The notes beneath the pieces were generated by a model that saw only the letters and a program-made list of their open reading frames with translations, ran no database searches and had not been told where the DNA came from. The position numbers and the translations under genes were made by a program. This document shows positions 12,076 to 23,850 of a DNA stretch of 64,000 nucleotides, in pieces (within the stretch, counting starts at the first letter, position 1; every line of letters begins with the position of its first letter). The stretch comes from Halichondria panicea (taxonomy: Eukaryota > Porifera > Demospongiae > Suberitida > Halichondriidae): assembly GCF_963675165.1 (NCBI RefSeq), contig NC_087379.1, forward strand, positions 3,600,201 through 3,664,200, given 5' to 3'.

Positions 12076-12340
12076 TTATATCTTTGCTCTTTTTCTCATT
12101 TCTTCCTCCCTTCGATCATCCACTTCCCTTTCTCTCTTCTTCATTCGTTCATCTTTTTCTAGCTTTTTCAACTTTCGATCCATCTGCATCACTTGTCTTT
12201 CCATTTTATCCTGCTTGCTTTTACTGTCCTTGATTCTTCTTTCTTGATCAATTAACATCAATTCCTTTTCACGCAAATCTACTTCTTTCTGTCTGAGAGC
12301 TGCCTCTTTCTTTTCCAGGTTTGAACCCCATCCCCAGTCA
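12076..12340 (-). CDS. charged coiled-coil ORF fragment
   Basis: The minus-strand frame open from about 12340 reads NLEKKEAALRQKEVDL, then REKELMLIDQERRIKD and a K/E/R/D-rich heptad-like run to a stop at 12076. The composition predicts a long single alpha helix or coiled coil. An upstream piece in another frame (LVRLPDTKYHDALTGDG, near 12410-12350) suggests a larger gene with a frame change or intron. It is divergent from the OB-fold gene and separated from it by about 230 bp. No family can be named. Confidence 0.4.
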
Positions 12341-12573
12341 ACGCGTCATGATACTTTGTATCTGGCAGTCTCACTAAAGAAGGAGCACTTGGTCTATCGT
12401 CCATCTAGGTATGACTCTGTCTCAGTGTTCCTTTCTTGGACAATCTTACCACGTGGCTCTTTACTATACCTTCACGTGGCTCTTTACTATACCTTCAATG
12501 TTCACAAGGCAGTACTCCTCGTGGCCATTTACAGTTGGCTTCGATCGTGATAATCTTCTTCAATCCAAACGTA

Positions 12574-13163
12574 GATGGCTTCCAACTCAGCTGATAGCAC
12601 CGAAACGGAGTTTCAAAACATTGCCAGTTACACTGGGTGTGACTCCGCAAAAGTGACTCCGCAAAAGTGACTGGTGTTGTTGTCAACGTTAGCGACATGT
12701 CCCCATCGAAGAAAGGAACCGACTATTTTCATGCTACTTTACATGATGGGATTGAACAAACGAGGATTTTTGGCTTCCGAAAACGTCAAAGAGACCTTCT
12801 CAAAGAATTCGAAGAAAATGGCGAAACAGTGGACATATCAGCCTGTAAAATCAAAAAGAGCAAATTCGCAGAAGACTTTAATGTACAACTGGCAACAAAC
12901 ACAGCATTTACAACATCACCTCAAAAATTATTTATTGATCGCAATAAATTTTCCCCCAACAGTGATGTTCAGCTTTGTGATCTAGTGGAGTATCTTCTGT
13001 TATCAAAGTTCTACGACTAGAAAGCAAGGCTACTGTATCAGGTGGTCAATCATTACAGAATGTGAACAAAATAGTGCTGTGGAACGACGACATTGGAGAG
13101 TTAGAGGACGGCAAATGTTACCATCTCAAGCAAGTCGTAGTCAGAAAAATCGCTCCTAGATAA
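12574..13163 (+). pseudogene. RPA-like OB-fold protein, frame-broken
   Basis: The likely start is ATG at 12574 (MASNSADSTETEFQNIA). The ORF then hits a stop caused by an exact 14-bp tandem duplication (12639-12666). Ignoring one copy, it runs into VTGVVVNVSDMSPSKKGTDY, FHATLHDG and IFGFRKRQRDLL. After a second frame change near 13016 it continues as VIKVLRLESKATVSGG, KIVLWNDDIGELEDG and KCYHLKQVVVRKIAP, ending at TAA 13161-13163. The IVLWND...GKCYHL pattern is typical of OB folds in replication protein A-like proteins, suggesting single-stranded DNA binding. Cellular RPA1 is far longer. Small RPA-like proteins occur in some mobile elements, and a helicase fragment lies 1.6 kb upstream. Confidence 0.6.
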
Positions 13164-13346
13164 GTCTTACATTATGGAGGTATCCTTTCTCAGGTCATTG
13201 CCTCTTTGACGAGTCCATAACAGGTCGATCTGCATGAACAGGTCTGCTGGAAGATTAATAATTAGTGACCATAAAGATTTTATCTCATGTGAATCACTAT
13301 ACATGTGAATCACTATACAAAAAAAGAACAGAGAAAGAATTGAGTC

Positions 13347-13589
13347 ATGGGAAATTGCCACCCGTACCCGTACTACATCGACTCCGACTTACGAGAGATC
13401 AGAAACTCCTTTCCTATTGGGTCGATAGTAAAGATGGGAGCTGAGGGAAAACAATTTTATTTTACAACAGCAGATAATACTGGAACACATTACTTTCCGA
13501 TGGGGTCTCAGAAAAAGGCCCAGAACTATTTAGTGAGGCTCAGCCAAACGTCCCAGTATCAACCCAGACTACACGTTGCTAGGATTTAG
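13347..13589 (+). CDS. unrecognised 80-codon ORF after the OB-fold gene
   Basis: The frame starts MGNCHPYPYYIDSDLREIRN and continues FPIGSIVKMGAEGKQFYFTT and HYFPMGSQKKAQNYLVRL. It looks protein-like, lies in the same orientation 180 bp downstream of the OB-fold gene and could be a further exon, but I see no motif and cannot assign a function. Confidence 0.3.
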   Translation: MGNCHPYPYYIDSDLREIRNSFPIGSIVKMGAEGKQFYFTTADNTGTHYFPMGSQKKAQNYLVRLSQTSQYQPRLHVARI

Positions 13590-13871
13590 AGCACAAAAGA
13601 AGAAAACACGAAAGAAGCGGACAACAAAGAGCCAAGAAAGAAGGTTAAATTTAATTTAGTAAAAGTGTTGTAACTAGAACAGGACTGAGAAGAATATGAC
13701 TGAGAACTCACTGTACTGTTCTATTTACTGTGGTAGATCTCTGTTACAGGCCGGTACAAGTAAGCTTGCTCATGTAACAGTGACTAGAGAGTAACAGTGA
13801 CTAGAGAGATCAGCCACAGGATAGAATCTACCACAGAAGTCTACATGAGCTATAATATTACTCACCAGGTC

Positions 13872-14672
13872 CGTGTGTGTGTGTGTGTGTGTGTGGGCAC
13901 GCCGTGTTTGTGTGTGTGTGGTTTTTGTGTGTGTAGAGTGTGTGTGTGTTGGGGGGGTGTGTGTGTTGGGGGGGGGGCGGGGGTGCACGCCATGTGTGTG
14001 TTGGGGTGTGCATGCCGTGTTTGTGTGTGTGTTGGAGGGTGTGTTGGAGGGTGTGCAAGCTGTGTGTGTGGTGTGTGTGCCGTGTTTAATTTTTACTTTG
14101 TGTATGTGTGGAGGGGTGTGTGTTGTGTGTGTGTGGGGGGGTGTACGCCATGTGTGTGTTTGTGTGGTGGGGGTGTGCATGCCGTATGTCTGTGTGTGTG
14201 GGGGGTGTGCACGCCGTGTTTGTTTGTGTGTGTGGGGTGTTCACGCTGTGTTTAATTTGTGTGTGTGTGTGTGTGTGTGTGGGGAGGGGGTGTGTGTAGT
14301 GTGTGCAAGCCGTGTGTGTATAGGGGGTGTGTGTGTGTGTGTGGTGTGTGGTGTGATGCGATGCGATGCGATGCGTGGTGTGTGTGTGGTTGTGTGTGTG
14401 GTTATGTGTGTGTGTGGGGGGTGTGCACGCCGTGTGTGTGTGTGTGTGGGCACGCCATGTTTGTGTGCACGCCATGTGTGTGTGTGTGTGTGTGTGGGTA
14501 CGCCATGTTTGTGTGCACGCCGTGTTTATGTGTGTGTTCGGGGGGGGGGGTGTGCACGCCGTGTGTGTGTGGTATATGTGGTATATATGTTATGTGTTTG
14601 TGTTGTTTGTGTGTGTGTGGGGGGGGTGTGCACGCCGTGTGTGTGTGTGTGAGGAGGGGGTGTGCAGTGTGT
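13872..14672. repeat. TG-rich complex minisatellite, locus 1
   Basis: About 800 bp of (TG)n with G runs and a recurrent word TGTGCACGCCGTGTGTGTG, found in variant forms near 13985, 14205, 14425, 14505, 14550 and 14625. It contains a short GCGATGCGATGCGATGCG run near 14357. Long frames of alternating V and C (plus) or T and H (minus) follow from the repeat and are not genes. Such purine-pyrimidine alternation can adopt Z-DNA; that is inference. Confidence 0.95.
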
Positions 14673-15186
14673 GCTCACCTTTGACCTCAAAGGAATTCTA
14701 TAAATGTTTAATTATCACATGACTGAAGACGTCATGATGATGCGTGTCCAACCTCCTCTCGGTTTTCCTTGTTGAGAGGATAATTCATCATCGACGTACT
14801 ATTTCTAGGTCATTGGAACAGTCTTCATGGGTCGCTAAGGGTCGCTAAGGAAGATGTGACTGTCTCTACTATCCAGTAAGTATGGCATGCAGTTCACTGT
14901 GTATTACTGCACATTCCCCCCTTTCAGATCATCACATACAAGCGACGCAACAAGAAGATTTGTCCATTTAATGTACGGTGCACAAGAGCATAAATCTCCA
15001 AAAAAATTTTTAGGGTACTCACCTTTGACCTGTTATAACTCGCAAACCGTAACTTTTACAATATTCAAATTGTTCTAAATAACCGTGAAAAATTAGAATT
15101 TTAGTGGTTGCTATAAAATGCTAAGCTTTTTTTTCTAAATCAAGCACACAGAATTTTGTTAGAGAAGTCTCTGTAGCTATTACAAG
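14673..15186. other. spacer upstream of the DDE transposase
   Basis: No gene. It contains a duplicated GGGTCGCTAA near 14829-14850 and a twice-occurring ACTCACCTTTGACCT context (14674 and 15018). I could not find a convincing terminal inverted repeat for the following element. Confidence 0.4.
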
Positions 15187-16700
15187 ATGCCTAAAACTAA
15201 GAGAAAGATCCATAGCAAGCAAGGGAAGCTAAGAAACTCAAGTTGTCCCAAAAAGAAGCCACTATCCCAGATGAACCGCCAGAGGAGCCAACCATACCCG
15301 TACCACCAGCACCACCAGCTTCTTCCAACTCAACTGAAACTCAGCCTCTCCTTGATGATGAAAAAATGAAAGATTATGTAGAAAAATGGACCAGTTCTTT
15401 GTCTCGAGATAATTTGAAGTCTTTGGCAATGACACTTCACTACGCGCTGGTTGTATTAAATGGTGTCAAGCAGACAGATGCCGCTAATCAAATTGCGAAC
15501 CTCATTTTAAGGAACGAAAGAACTGTGAGAGAATGGAAGTATTCTTTTTTCCAGCATGAAGGTTCTTTTCCTGATTCCCAGCAAGGCAAGTATCAACGTC
15601 AAGGACAAATCTGCAAGTAAATTTGTTCAAGACAATGCTGTTGTTAAAGGGAAGCCAAATTTAACTGCCGCAATATTTTGTCGTTGGGTGAATGAGCATC
15701 TGTTACCCAAAAGTACCCTTACTCCTGGCTAGATAAGTGTGCAAACAGCTCGTTTATGGCTGCACGAACTGGTCTTAGACCATCGACGGCTAGAGATGAT
15801 GTTATACAGCATCGAACAAAGTTCCTCTGCCAGCTTATTGTTGGAGGATTCCTCACACACGAGTTGGCACCAAACGTTGAAGCTAAAGAGGCATTCCAAC
15901 TGCAAAAAATATCCCAACTTTCAATGCTAATGAACTGCTACAATGCCTGAAAGTCAAGTTATTCGCAGGGGATCGGGCATAATGGTGTCCGATTTTGTAC
16001 TTGAACACGACGGATATTTGTGTTTAACGCAGGCAGAGTATGATGCAAACATTACAATGGGAGCGAGAACGAGAACACTCACTTCTGGAATATGGCGAAT
16101 CACGTGACGGATATTGGACTGGAAACAAATTTATGAAACAAATGGAAAGTGCGGTTAGAATTGCAGAGGATTATCGGCTCTTCTGGGTATTTGATCAAAG
16201 TGGTTGCCATATGGCCTTTGACGAGGATTCTCTAAACGTGAATCGCATGAACGCTGGACCTGGTGGTTCTGTACCTTGCATGCATGATACCACTTACAAA
16301 GGAAAGACGATGTACGTCACCAAAGAGGTCCGTAAAGATGGTTGTTTGGTCAGAATACCCAGAGGTTTAAGAGATATTCTGGAACAAAGGGGGCGGTACA
16401 CTCCCAAAATGAAATTAGCAGACATGTTGGCAAGCCATTCTGGAAAAATCGGTTACAATACTCTTTTTTCATACTCGTGGTCTGAACCCGATAGAACGTT
16501 GGCGAAGCGATACAATTACAACATTACCAGACTGCGAAAAAATACACCGACTGGTCTTGATAGTGTGTCCAATGAAAACATTACAAATTACTTTAGAAGA
16601 GCTAGAAACTATATGTATGGATACTTACTAGGGCAAAGCTGGAATTGAACTGGAAAAACTGATTAAAAAATACTCAAAAGAATTCAAGTCGCATCGGTGA
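15187..16700 (+). pseudogene. degenerate DDE (IS630/Tc1-like) transposase
   Basis: In order across frames: a basic start MPKTKRKIHSKQGK; a linker PPAPPASSNSTETQPLLDD; a helix-turn-helix-like segment with VVLNGVKQTDAANQIANLIL; KPNLTAAIFCRWVNEHLLP; TARLWLHEL; GIMVSDFVLEHDGYL (near 15980-16020); LLEYGESRDGYWTGNKFMKQ; and FWVFDQSGCHMAFDEDSLNV, where the VFDxSxCH aspartate corresponds to the second catalytic Asp of this superfamily. The region that should read ELNPIERVW is degraded to SEPDRTLAKR, so the third catalytic acid is probably lost. It ends in NYFRRARNYMYGYL and KKYSKEFKSHR near 16695. Several frame breaks make it inactive. The family is common in sponge-like genomes to my knowledge; autonomous copies would be expected elsewhere. 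Confidence 0.75.
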
Positions 16701-17177
16701 GTGCCAGAAACGGACTGAAAGTTTTTCTGACGAGAAATATATATCAAAGAATTTTTTTCTATAGATCTATAGTACTCTTACTTAACATTGTGTAGGTGTG
16801 AATTTTCATGCTTCTGTCATTGTAATATTCAAAGTATGTGTGATGAATATCATTAGTTTGTACTTCTCACCAACCACATGTGTCTATAGCTAAGTTTTAC
16901 TCTATAGGAATGTTGGCCATACACAGAGCATTGTGTGTACCAAATTTGGACATCATACCCTTAGAGGTACTCACGGTAGTGCAGTTTTTACAAATTTGAA
17001 GGGCGTGTCCAATGTTTTAACCCAAAAGTTATATATGGATACAAATTACCATATTGCGCAAATACAAATATGTCTCCATTGAGTTCCAGAACTCGAACAA
17101 AAAAAATTGGGTCCTAGACTTTTTTCTTAGCAATGTTACAACAGTTTTTGTAAACATTTTTCTTGCTTATAGTAAGC
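16700..17177. other. no gene seen
   Basis: AT-rich DNA between the transposase relic and the TTAA element. It may include the element's 3' flank. No recognisable structure. Confidence 0.4.
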
Positions 17178-18081
17178 TTAACCCTTTCCCGGCTTTAATT
17201 AAAACAAAATAATACAGAATTAATACATGTTTTTCTTTAAAAATCCATATCTTATGAACCATACATTGAAATCACTCGTAACTATTTCCTACAGGTAGCC
17301 CAGACCCCGGGGGTACCATGACATCATCATCGTTACCTAGCAACTGCCCACCCCCAACTAATTAGCGATTGTTTACAAACATTCACAATTATGTACACAA
17401 ACAATATTATACGAAGGCACAAAGTGCTATAGACACTAAGTAAGTGTTCTCAATGTTCTCACGGTGACATAGTTCGATCAGGATCTGCCGAAACTTCTCT
17501 GCGAGGTCGTATCAGCAGACGCCCTTTTCCCGGGAAACGTTCTTCACCTACACACACGTTTACAAGTTCAATGGTGGCTCATGATATCCACTGCTGTACT
17601 AACTAGCCTAAGCAAACATATACTGAAGCTATCCTGAAGCTATCAGTATACAGTATGTTTTACAAATGCTACTCTAGACTTACCAGATCCAGAAACTTGG
17701 TCCAGCTCCTTCAGGCTCCTCAGGCTCTTTATTTTTTAGCTTGAGGTAGCTTCCTACCTAGCTATGATCCCAGTCACTGTCCTCTCACTCTACAAGGCCA
17801 TGAGGATTGATATTCTCACTGTCTAGCAGCTCTAGAACCCCACTGAGGTTGTACTACAAAGATCTTGAAGTCATCATCAAACGGTCACTTTTCTTTCGAC
17901 CGTACTGCACAAAGTGTACCTCAAAGCAAGATGTTGAAAATACCATGTGAAAGAGCAGCTCAATGCGCATGTGCTGGTACCTACAGTGTGCGCATAGCTC
18001 CAACACAGCCAGCACAGCAAATTTTTGAAAAATCTCGGTCAGCTGGACGACATATGTCGTCCAAAGCCGGGAAAGGGTTAA
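17178..18081. mobile_element. piggyBac-like non-autonomous element, copy A
   Basis: The element is bounded by TTAA at 17178-17181 and 18078-18081, directly followed and preceded by CCCTTTCCCGGCTTT and AAAGCCGGGAAAGGG. That is a terminal inverted repeat with TTAA target-site duplication, the signature of piggyBac-type elements. There is no coding capacity. A subterminal palindrome GGACGACATATGTCGTCC lies at about 18046-18063. Internal words (ACCATACATTGAAAT, TTCACCTACACACACG, GTTCAATGGTGGCTCATGA) recur in the copies at 53.3-53.7 and 57.5-58.8 kb. Confidence 0.85.
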
Positions 18082-18379
18082 GCTGGGTGTTAATGCTATT
18101 GTGCACCGTAGTTGTACTGTAAAATAACTATAGATTTCCGGCTACGAAGATCGAGGAACCCAAATGACCCACGGAAAGCTCCAACTTCAACAAATTGATT
18201 TTAACGATGAATATGTTATAGGATGACGTTTTTGTGAATGTTCAACTATTGGTGCTTCCATTGGACCACCACCTGTGACATCATCATGCTGTTAGAATAT
18301 GTGTACATTGAAAATATGTTAGGCATGAAACTATCTTATATGTTTGAGTTAAATGTTTGAGTTAAGATTGTTGTGCAAG

Positions 18380-18822
18380 GTTAAAAGAATTTTGTAAATT
18401 TATAGTAGCAAAATAATGATTGTTAGGCATTTATTTTTTGAGTTATGCTAGTTAAGGTCTGATTTTTGCGGAGCATGTACTAACTACAATAGTATACTTT
18501 TCATCTGCTTTTCATCTGTACTAACTTGTCTCTTTGTCAAAAGTGGTGTCCGTTTTGATGCTTTTTTCTGACGTAGGTTGACGTAGGTTACATCACAAAT
18601 TATCTTGTCGTTATTTGGTACTCATGTGATGTCAGGTGATGTCAGTCATAATGTGGATTGCTACGCAACAAAAACCAACCATTTTGGGCGACTGGTCTAG
18701 CTGTGAAAAGTATACTATATTGTAGTACATGCTCCATTGTAGTACATGCTCCTCAAAAATCAGACCTTAACTATTAACTAGCATAAACTCTACTATAAAT
18801 TTACAAAATTCTCAACCTACCA
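18380..18822. mobile_element. fold-back MITE
   Basis: Long inverted arms: a left arm with TTGTAAATTTATAGTAG (about 18393) and TTATGCTAGTTAAGGTCTG (18443), and a right arm with the complements CAGACCTTAACTATTAACTAGCATAA (ending 18786) and CTACTATAAATTTACAA (to about 18810). Internal words GGAGCATGTACTA and AGTATACTTTTCA also pair. The right arm has a tandem duplication (ATTGTAGTACATGCTCC twice near 18719-18752) absent from the left. There is no ORF. Superfamily unknown. Confidence 0.8.
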
Positions 18823-20526
18823 GTCAGAGGAGGTACGACATAGGTTGTGTCAAAAAATAAATCTACACTGATGGTGCCAAATGATGGTGCCAAAGTAGAA
18901 GGCTGCTGTGACGATCACTCTTGATTACTCATGCTCATTTTGTGCACCTTGATCCACTTTGTATGATCGCAACATGTGCCAGGTCAATGAGCATGCGCAA
19001 AATCATTTCGTGCAGTGGGCAAGAACTTGGAAATTAACAGCACTAGTATTATGTGAAGCTGATTCACAAACACTATTGGCATGGTCCGGTCCCCTTGAAC
19101 CAGAACTGTGTGGAGTAAGTACACACTGGTGGTATTCCGTGAAGGCAGGAGACGAGTGGTGGAAGGAGAATCTCAAAACAAACATTTGACACTGTTTGGA
19201 TGCCCTTACAGTACTACCTTATGGAGATTAGCAATACAGAATTTTATCACAGTTATTCGGTATCAGGTATCAGTCGTTCTGCTATTGCTAAGTTATTACC
19301 AAAGTGTGTGGAGATAGTATGATGTGTGGAGATAGTATGAAGGATGTAGTGCAAGGATTACTGGGGATTCCCTGGAGGATCACATTATACCTATAATTAA
19401 ACCTAAAGAAAGTGCATCAGACTAGTGGATTATTTTTAGATGGTTGGCCTTGGAAAAGTGCATGATGCTCGTGTGTTTGTTAATTCATCATTGGACGTAC
19501 CACTAGTAATTCTTGGAGACCCGTGGTTGATGAAACCTTTTGCAGACACAGAAAATAGCTAGGATGGAAGGATGGTGGGAAGATGGAAGATGGAGAGATG
19601 TTGAGAATGAATGCTTGTAATCGTTGTACATAATATCTGTGAAAGGAATGGAGACGCATCACCTTCTAGTATGTTCTCGTTCGGCTAGTATGATCTCGTT
19701 CGTCATCACATCACATCAGCCCTTCAGAAAGTGCACATTCCAGGAGTGCTGCACGGACAGACCAGCAAAACCGAGCTCGTGAAAAAGACTGCACACAGAC
19801 CCAGAAGGTCACATAACGTGCAGACACAGACAGCAGAAAATCAGCTATAGTAGACATGATTTATAATTATACATAATTAAGGAATTAAGGAGGATGTGCA
19901 AACAATTAAGATGTAGAATACATTCAGACTGAGTTATTTTTATATAAAATTCTGATCTCGGATAGTCGTATTGGATTTGGTCGATACTACTGTTTGGTCG
20001 ATACTACTGAAAGGAGGCTTACTCACTGACAAGCACATGGCAGACAGCAGGAGCCGCCCAACAAAAATCTGTATGTTCTTTCACAATTTTTCGGCACTGT
20101 CATCAACATTCGATCTCAACCTTTTAAAAGCTGTCGCTCTATGGAAAATGCCTGGACCATATAATGTTTTGCAATCTGTGTGTTTGCAATCTGTGTGTCA
20201 TTGTTATAATTAGGGGAAGATCCTAGGGGAAGATCCTAGGACACACATTCAGCTGGAGAGGACTCCTCTTGAACTATGCTTAGTTTTTGACATTGATGTT
20301 TAGTTAAATTGTCCCTTTTTCACCATACAAATTTGAAGCATAATTAATGATTGCTTTTAGTGCAAATAGGATAAATTCTCTCCTAAATTCTCTCCTATAG
20401 AGGCCCTCAGATAATATTAAGCATACCCCATATTATTATAGGAGAGATTATTATAGGAGAGACCCCCAGATTAGGCATTGTCCATAATTATTATTAGGAG
20501 AATCATAATTATCATAGGAAAGCATT
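18823..20526. other. no gene; scattered duplications
   Basis: No recognisable coding sequence. An 18-bp tandem duplication (TGTGTGGAGATAGTATGA) lies near 19302-19338. Repeated TATAGGAGAGA words occur near 20390-20465, on the outer edge of the next fold-back element. Confidence 0.45.
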
Positions 20527-20979
20527 CTCAGGTACGTTAAGGACTGGGACCAGCAATTATTGCTTGCTGTATCAGCTAAAACGCAGCCACGCCCACGATT
20601 TTTAATATGTTTTTGTGTGTAGCTACTTATCTTTTTTAGTTCTAATTCCGGAGGTCTTGCTCTAAATTTTTAGTGTAGTAGGTAGTTCAAAGGTTTGTGC
20701 AGACTAATCAATCGGGAGGAAGCATGGTACTCTATGCAAAGTAAGTTATTAGCTTTTACATTAACAGCTAGAAAACTAGGTTTTTTGCAAAATCGACAGC
20801 TCCCTCCCGATTGAATAGTCTGCACAAAGCTTTGAACTACCTACTACACTAAAAATTTTGAGCTGAAAGGAAGGTTTAGACCTCCGAAATTAGAACTAAA
20901 AAAGATAAGTATCGTGGGCGTGGCTGCGTTTTAGCTGATTCAGCAATAAATGCTGGTCCCAGTCCTTAACCTACCTGAG
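20527..20979. mobile_element. long-arm fold-back MITE
   Basis: The arms begin CTCAGGTACGTTAAGGACTGG (left, 20527) and match the complement ending CAGTCCTTAACCTACCTGAG (right, 20979). Each arm is about 200 bp and includes GCAGCCACGCCCACGAT, TTCTAATTCCGGAGGTC, AGTGTAGTAGGTAGTTC and the ATCGGGAGG word. The loop near 20730-20790 is unpaired. A precise target duplication was not resolved. No ORF. Confidence 0.85.
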
Positions 20980-21999
20980 TTCTATAGGAGAGTATTAAAC
21001 CTCCCATATTATTATAATTATTATTTAGTGCCGAGAGTAGCTTTAGTGCCGAGAGTATAGAGTATATAATGCACATGCATTATAAAAATGCCTTATGTGA
21101 CAGTTTATGTGACAGGCTCTGGGAAAACAGACCAATTGGAGCGGATATTGGTATTGAGCAATAGCCAGATTTATAGTCATAACTTTTTTCTGGCTTATGG
21201 CTTATAGTTATTTACAGTCTTTCTACTACCCCTCCGCAAAATCTGATGCTAAGCAGCCTGAGTGGGCGTTTCTCAATACTGCTGTTTTACAACTTCGAGT
21301 TTCCAACGCGCATAACTCCGTGCAAACTAAGCAAAGCTGCATAGGCAATCCTTTGCTCTATCATCTGGTATATAGATCGCAAAAATTATAGCTTGCGCCG
21401 TTATCCTATATACTTCTGGCCGCTACAACAACCAACAATTTCGTATAAAATTAAAACTACGCCAACGAAGCTGTACAGTATCTTATTAGCAATGTATTCC
21501 AGATTGCAGGTGGCACTGCGTTGTACCTCCCTAAACAGAGATATGTGCCACTTTATATAAGTGCCAAAGAAGAAGATAGCCGTGTTCAAGTTGTCTCAGA
21601 TTAAGTTGGTTCACTCCACTCGTATACTTTACTGACCCTTGGCCCTGATGGGTGCACCCTTCAGCCTAATGGAAATGATGGAAATGAGTAGGTACACCGT
21701 CTCAGGTGTATTAAGGCATGTCCAGAATCAAGAACAGCCAACGTCACATATATCAAAAAGTATTCAATATTAAACATAGTAATTGCACATTTTGTTTTGT
21801 CATAATAATTTAAGTTTCCTTAATGAAAAAAAGATCATGTGACTATCATGTGACCAATTAACATGAAATTTCCTTGTAAAACTAAATTATAAAAAAACCA
21901 TTTGTTCCAGCTTAGTTAGATCCTATCTTTTCTTGGAATCCTGATGTACATATCATATACTGATGAAATCCTGCTGTGCAAAAGCAGATTCATAGGTAA

Positions 22000-22281
22000 G
22001 GCCACTCCAAGTGATACTCTGGTTTCTGGTCCACCGCCCGCATCAGATTTTATTCTTGGATTTCTATCTCATTATTGGATTTCTATCCCATTATTTCTAC
22101 TACGCATGCGCATAATGGTCCATGTGGTACAAAATAGTGTGATAATGATATTCATTTGCAAAATAATGAAATTCATAAGGTGAAATTGATAATGACATAA
22201 TGAGAAATGAGAAAAGCCGCCCGCCCGCATGCAATTAGAAAAACTTCAGGACCAGAAACCAGAGTGTCACTTGGAGTGGCC
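22000..22281. mobile_element. Harbinger-like MITE nested in the 3.1-kb element
   Basis: The terminal inverted repeat GGCCACTCCAAGTGATACTC (left) pairs with the complement ending GAGTGGCC at 22281, continuing about 33 bp with one mismatch. Flanks are TAA at 21997-21999 and 22282-22284, the 3-bp TWA duplication typical of PIF/Harbinger elements. The 282-bp body has no ORF and contains a 16-18-bp tandem duplication near 22055-22095 (TTGGATTTCTATC twice). Confidence 0.85.
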
Positions 22282-23683
22282 TAATCACGGTCTACAGGTA
22301 ATCACGGTCTACACAAACAACATGCTAAGATTTACCTGAATTGTCCCCGAGATCTCCTCCTAACATTCTTGTTTGGTTGCACTCTGTCTTGCGCAGCAGG
22401 AAACAAGTTCTCTACTATCTAATAGTCTTAGTTAAGGCCTTTAATAACTACTAGGTAGCTTACAACAAATAGTTTTTCAGGGTTTTACACGATCAACTAG
22501 CTACGGTCAACTTCAGAAAGCTAAGTACAGTGTCATGTGACCGAAGCTCCACCCCCACTAGTAATTGCAGATGTTTTAAACCCACGCATGTGATAAACAT
22601 TCCAATGCGATGACACTTGTGTATGAATATCATTATAACAAAATTCCTTGTAATTTTAATTTGGACAGTCCTTAATGCCCCTGAGGTGTATGTGCTGTAT
22701 GCATTATAAACGAATGGGGCCTGTTGCTAAGATAGCCAAAGAGGTGACACTAGTGATGAGGTGACACTAGTGATTCCACATGATATCAAAATAAGGAGTA
22801 CGCCGAAGGTTTAAGGATAGTACGCCGAAGGTTTAAGGATAGTAAACAATTAAACGCGAAGAGAGCCAAGGTGCACTTGATTTTTGGGGATCTGAACAAT
22901 CCCTTCCTTCACTTTTGACGGAGTTGATGACATTACAGGTAATCACCTGAATATCAGCAGCTTAGTGATGATGAAGACACCCACATCGCTACGATCGGAA
23001 ACGGTATGGATGAAGGAAGGTATGAAATGACAAAATAGTACCTAATTGAATTGTGGGTGGAAAATCTACAGCTGACTTCTGCCACAACCCTACTCAATCT
23101 TAGTGTCTGTTCAAAAACGGTGCAAAGGATCAACTGGAATGGTCATCCAAAATCCTGGTATTTAGCTACTGTCCACGAGCTACTGTCCACTACTTTGCAT
23201 GACACTCAAAAGACTCGGTTTTTCTTCAACAAAGTGAAGCAAATAGTGCAAAGAGTTGATGAAACAATAAAGGTACATCTAAGAAAGTAGTATAAGACTA
23301 TACTAGATGTCTATAATTATGAAGAAGGTATTAATGGAGACGTTTTTATAAACAAACAGTCCATTTAGTGTTGGAGCCCCTGATTTAAATGCTAATTACG
23401 ATTCACATTATGTAGAATCACATTATGTAGAATCACAAATGTTGTCACAAATGTTGACAAATCACTTTCTCTGTCAAAATTATCATTGTTTGTGAGTGGT
23501 GGTGATGGGGATAATTTTCGTGGGTAAGAGTTTTCGTGGGTAAGAGCCTCTGCTGATGTACTGCTGTAAATACATTGTCATCTGCTTTAGCCTTAGACTG
23601 TCTGGCTTTTCCTTGGTTGTGCTAATTTCGGCAATCCTTACTTCTCTTTGATTTAGACACTTGTTTCACTATTATTCAATAGT

Positions 23684-23850
23684 GAAAAATGTTGTCAATG
23701 GTGAAAAATATGTGTATGTGATCGTCAATAATTGGGTTGCCTATTGTCAATGATTATCCGATTCATTGTCAGTAACTATCGTTATGTTTGTCAATGGAAT
23801 TATTGCCAATAATTATCATCGTGTTTGTCAATGATTGTTTATCTTCAGTT
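23684..23850. repeat. array of spaced TTGTCAATNATTAT words
   Basis: The word TTGTCAATGATTATC and close variants occur near 23691, 23722, 23743, 23764, 23788, 23803 and 23825, at spacings of about 15-35 bp, all in one orientation. The inter-word DNA is not conserved enough for an ordinary minisatellite. It lies just inside the right arm of the 3.1-kb element. Confidence 0.65.

Noticed and set aside
17865-18122. 85-codon ORF inside the TTAA element
   Set aside because: It runs over the terminal repeat and the flank and is not maintained in copies B and C.
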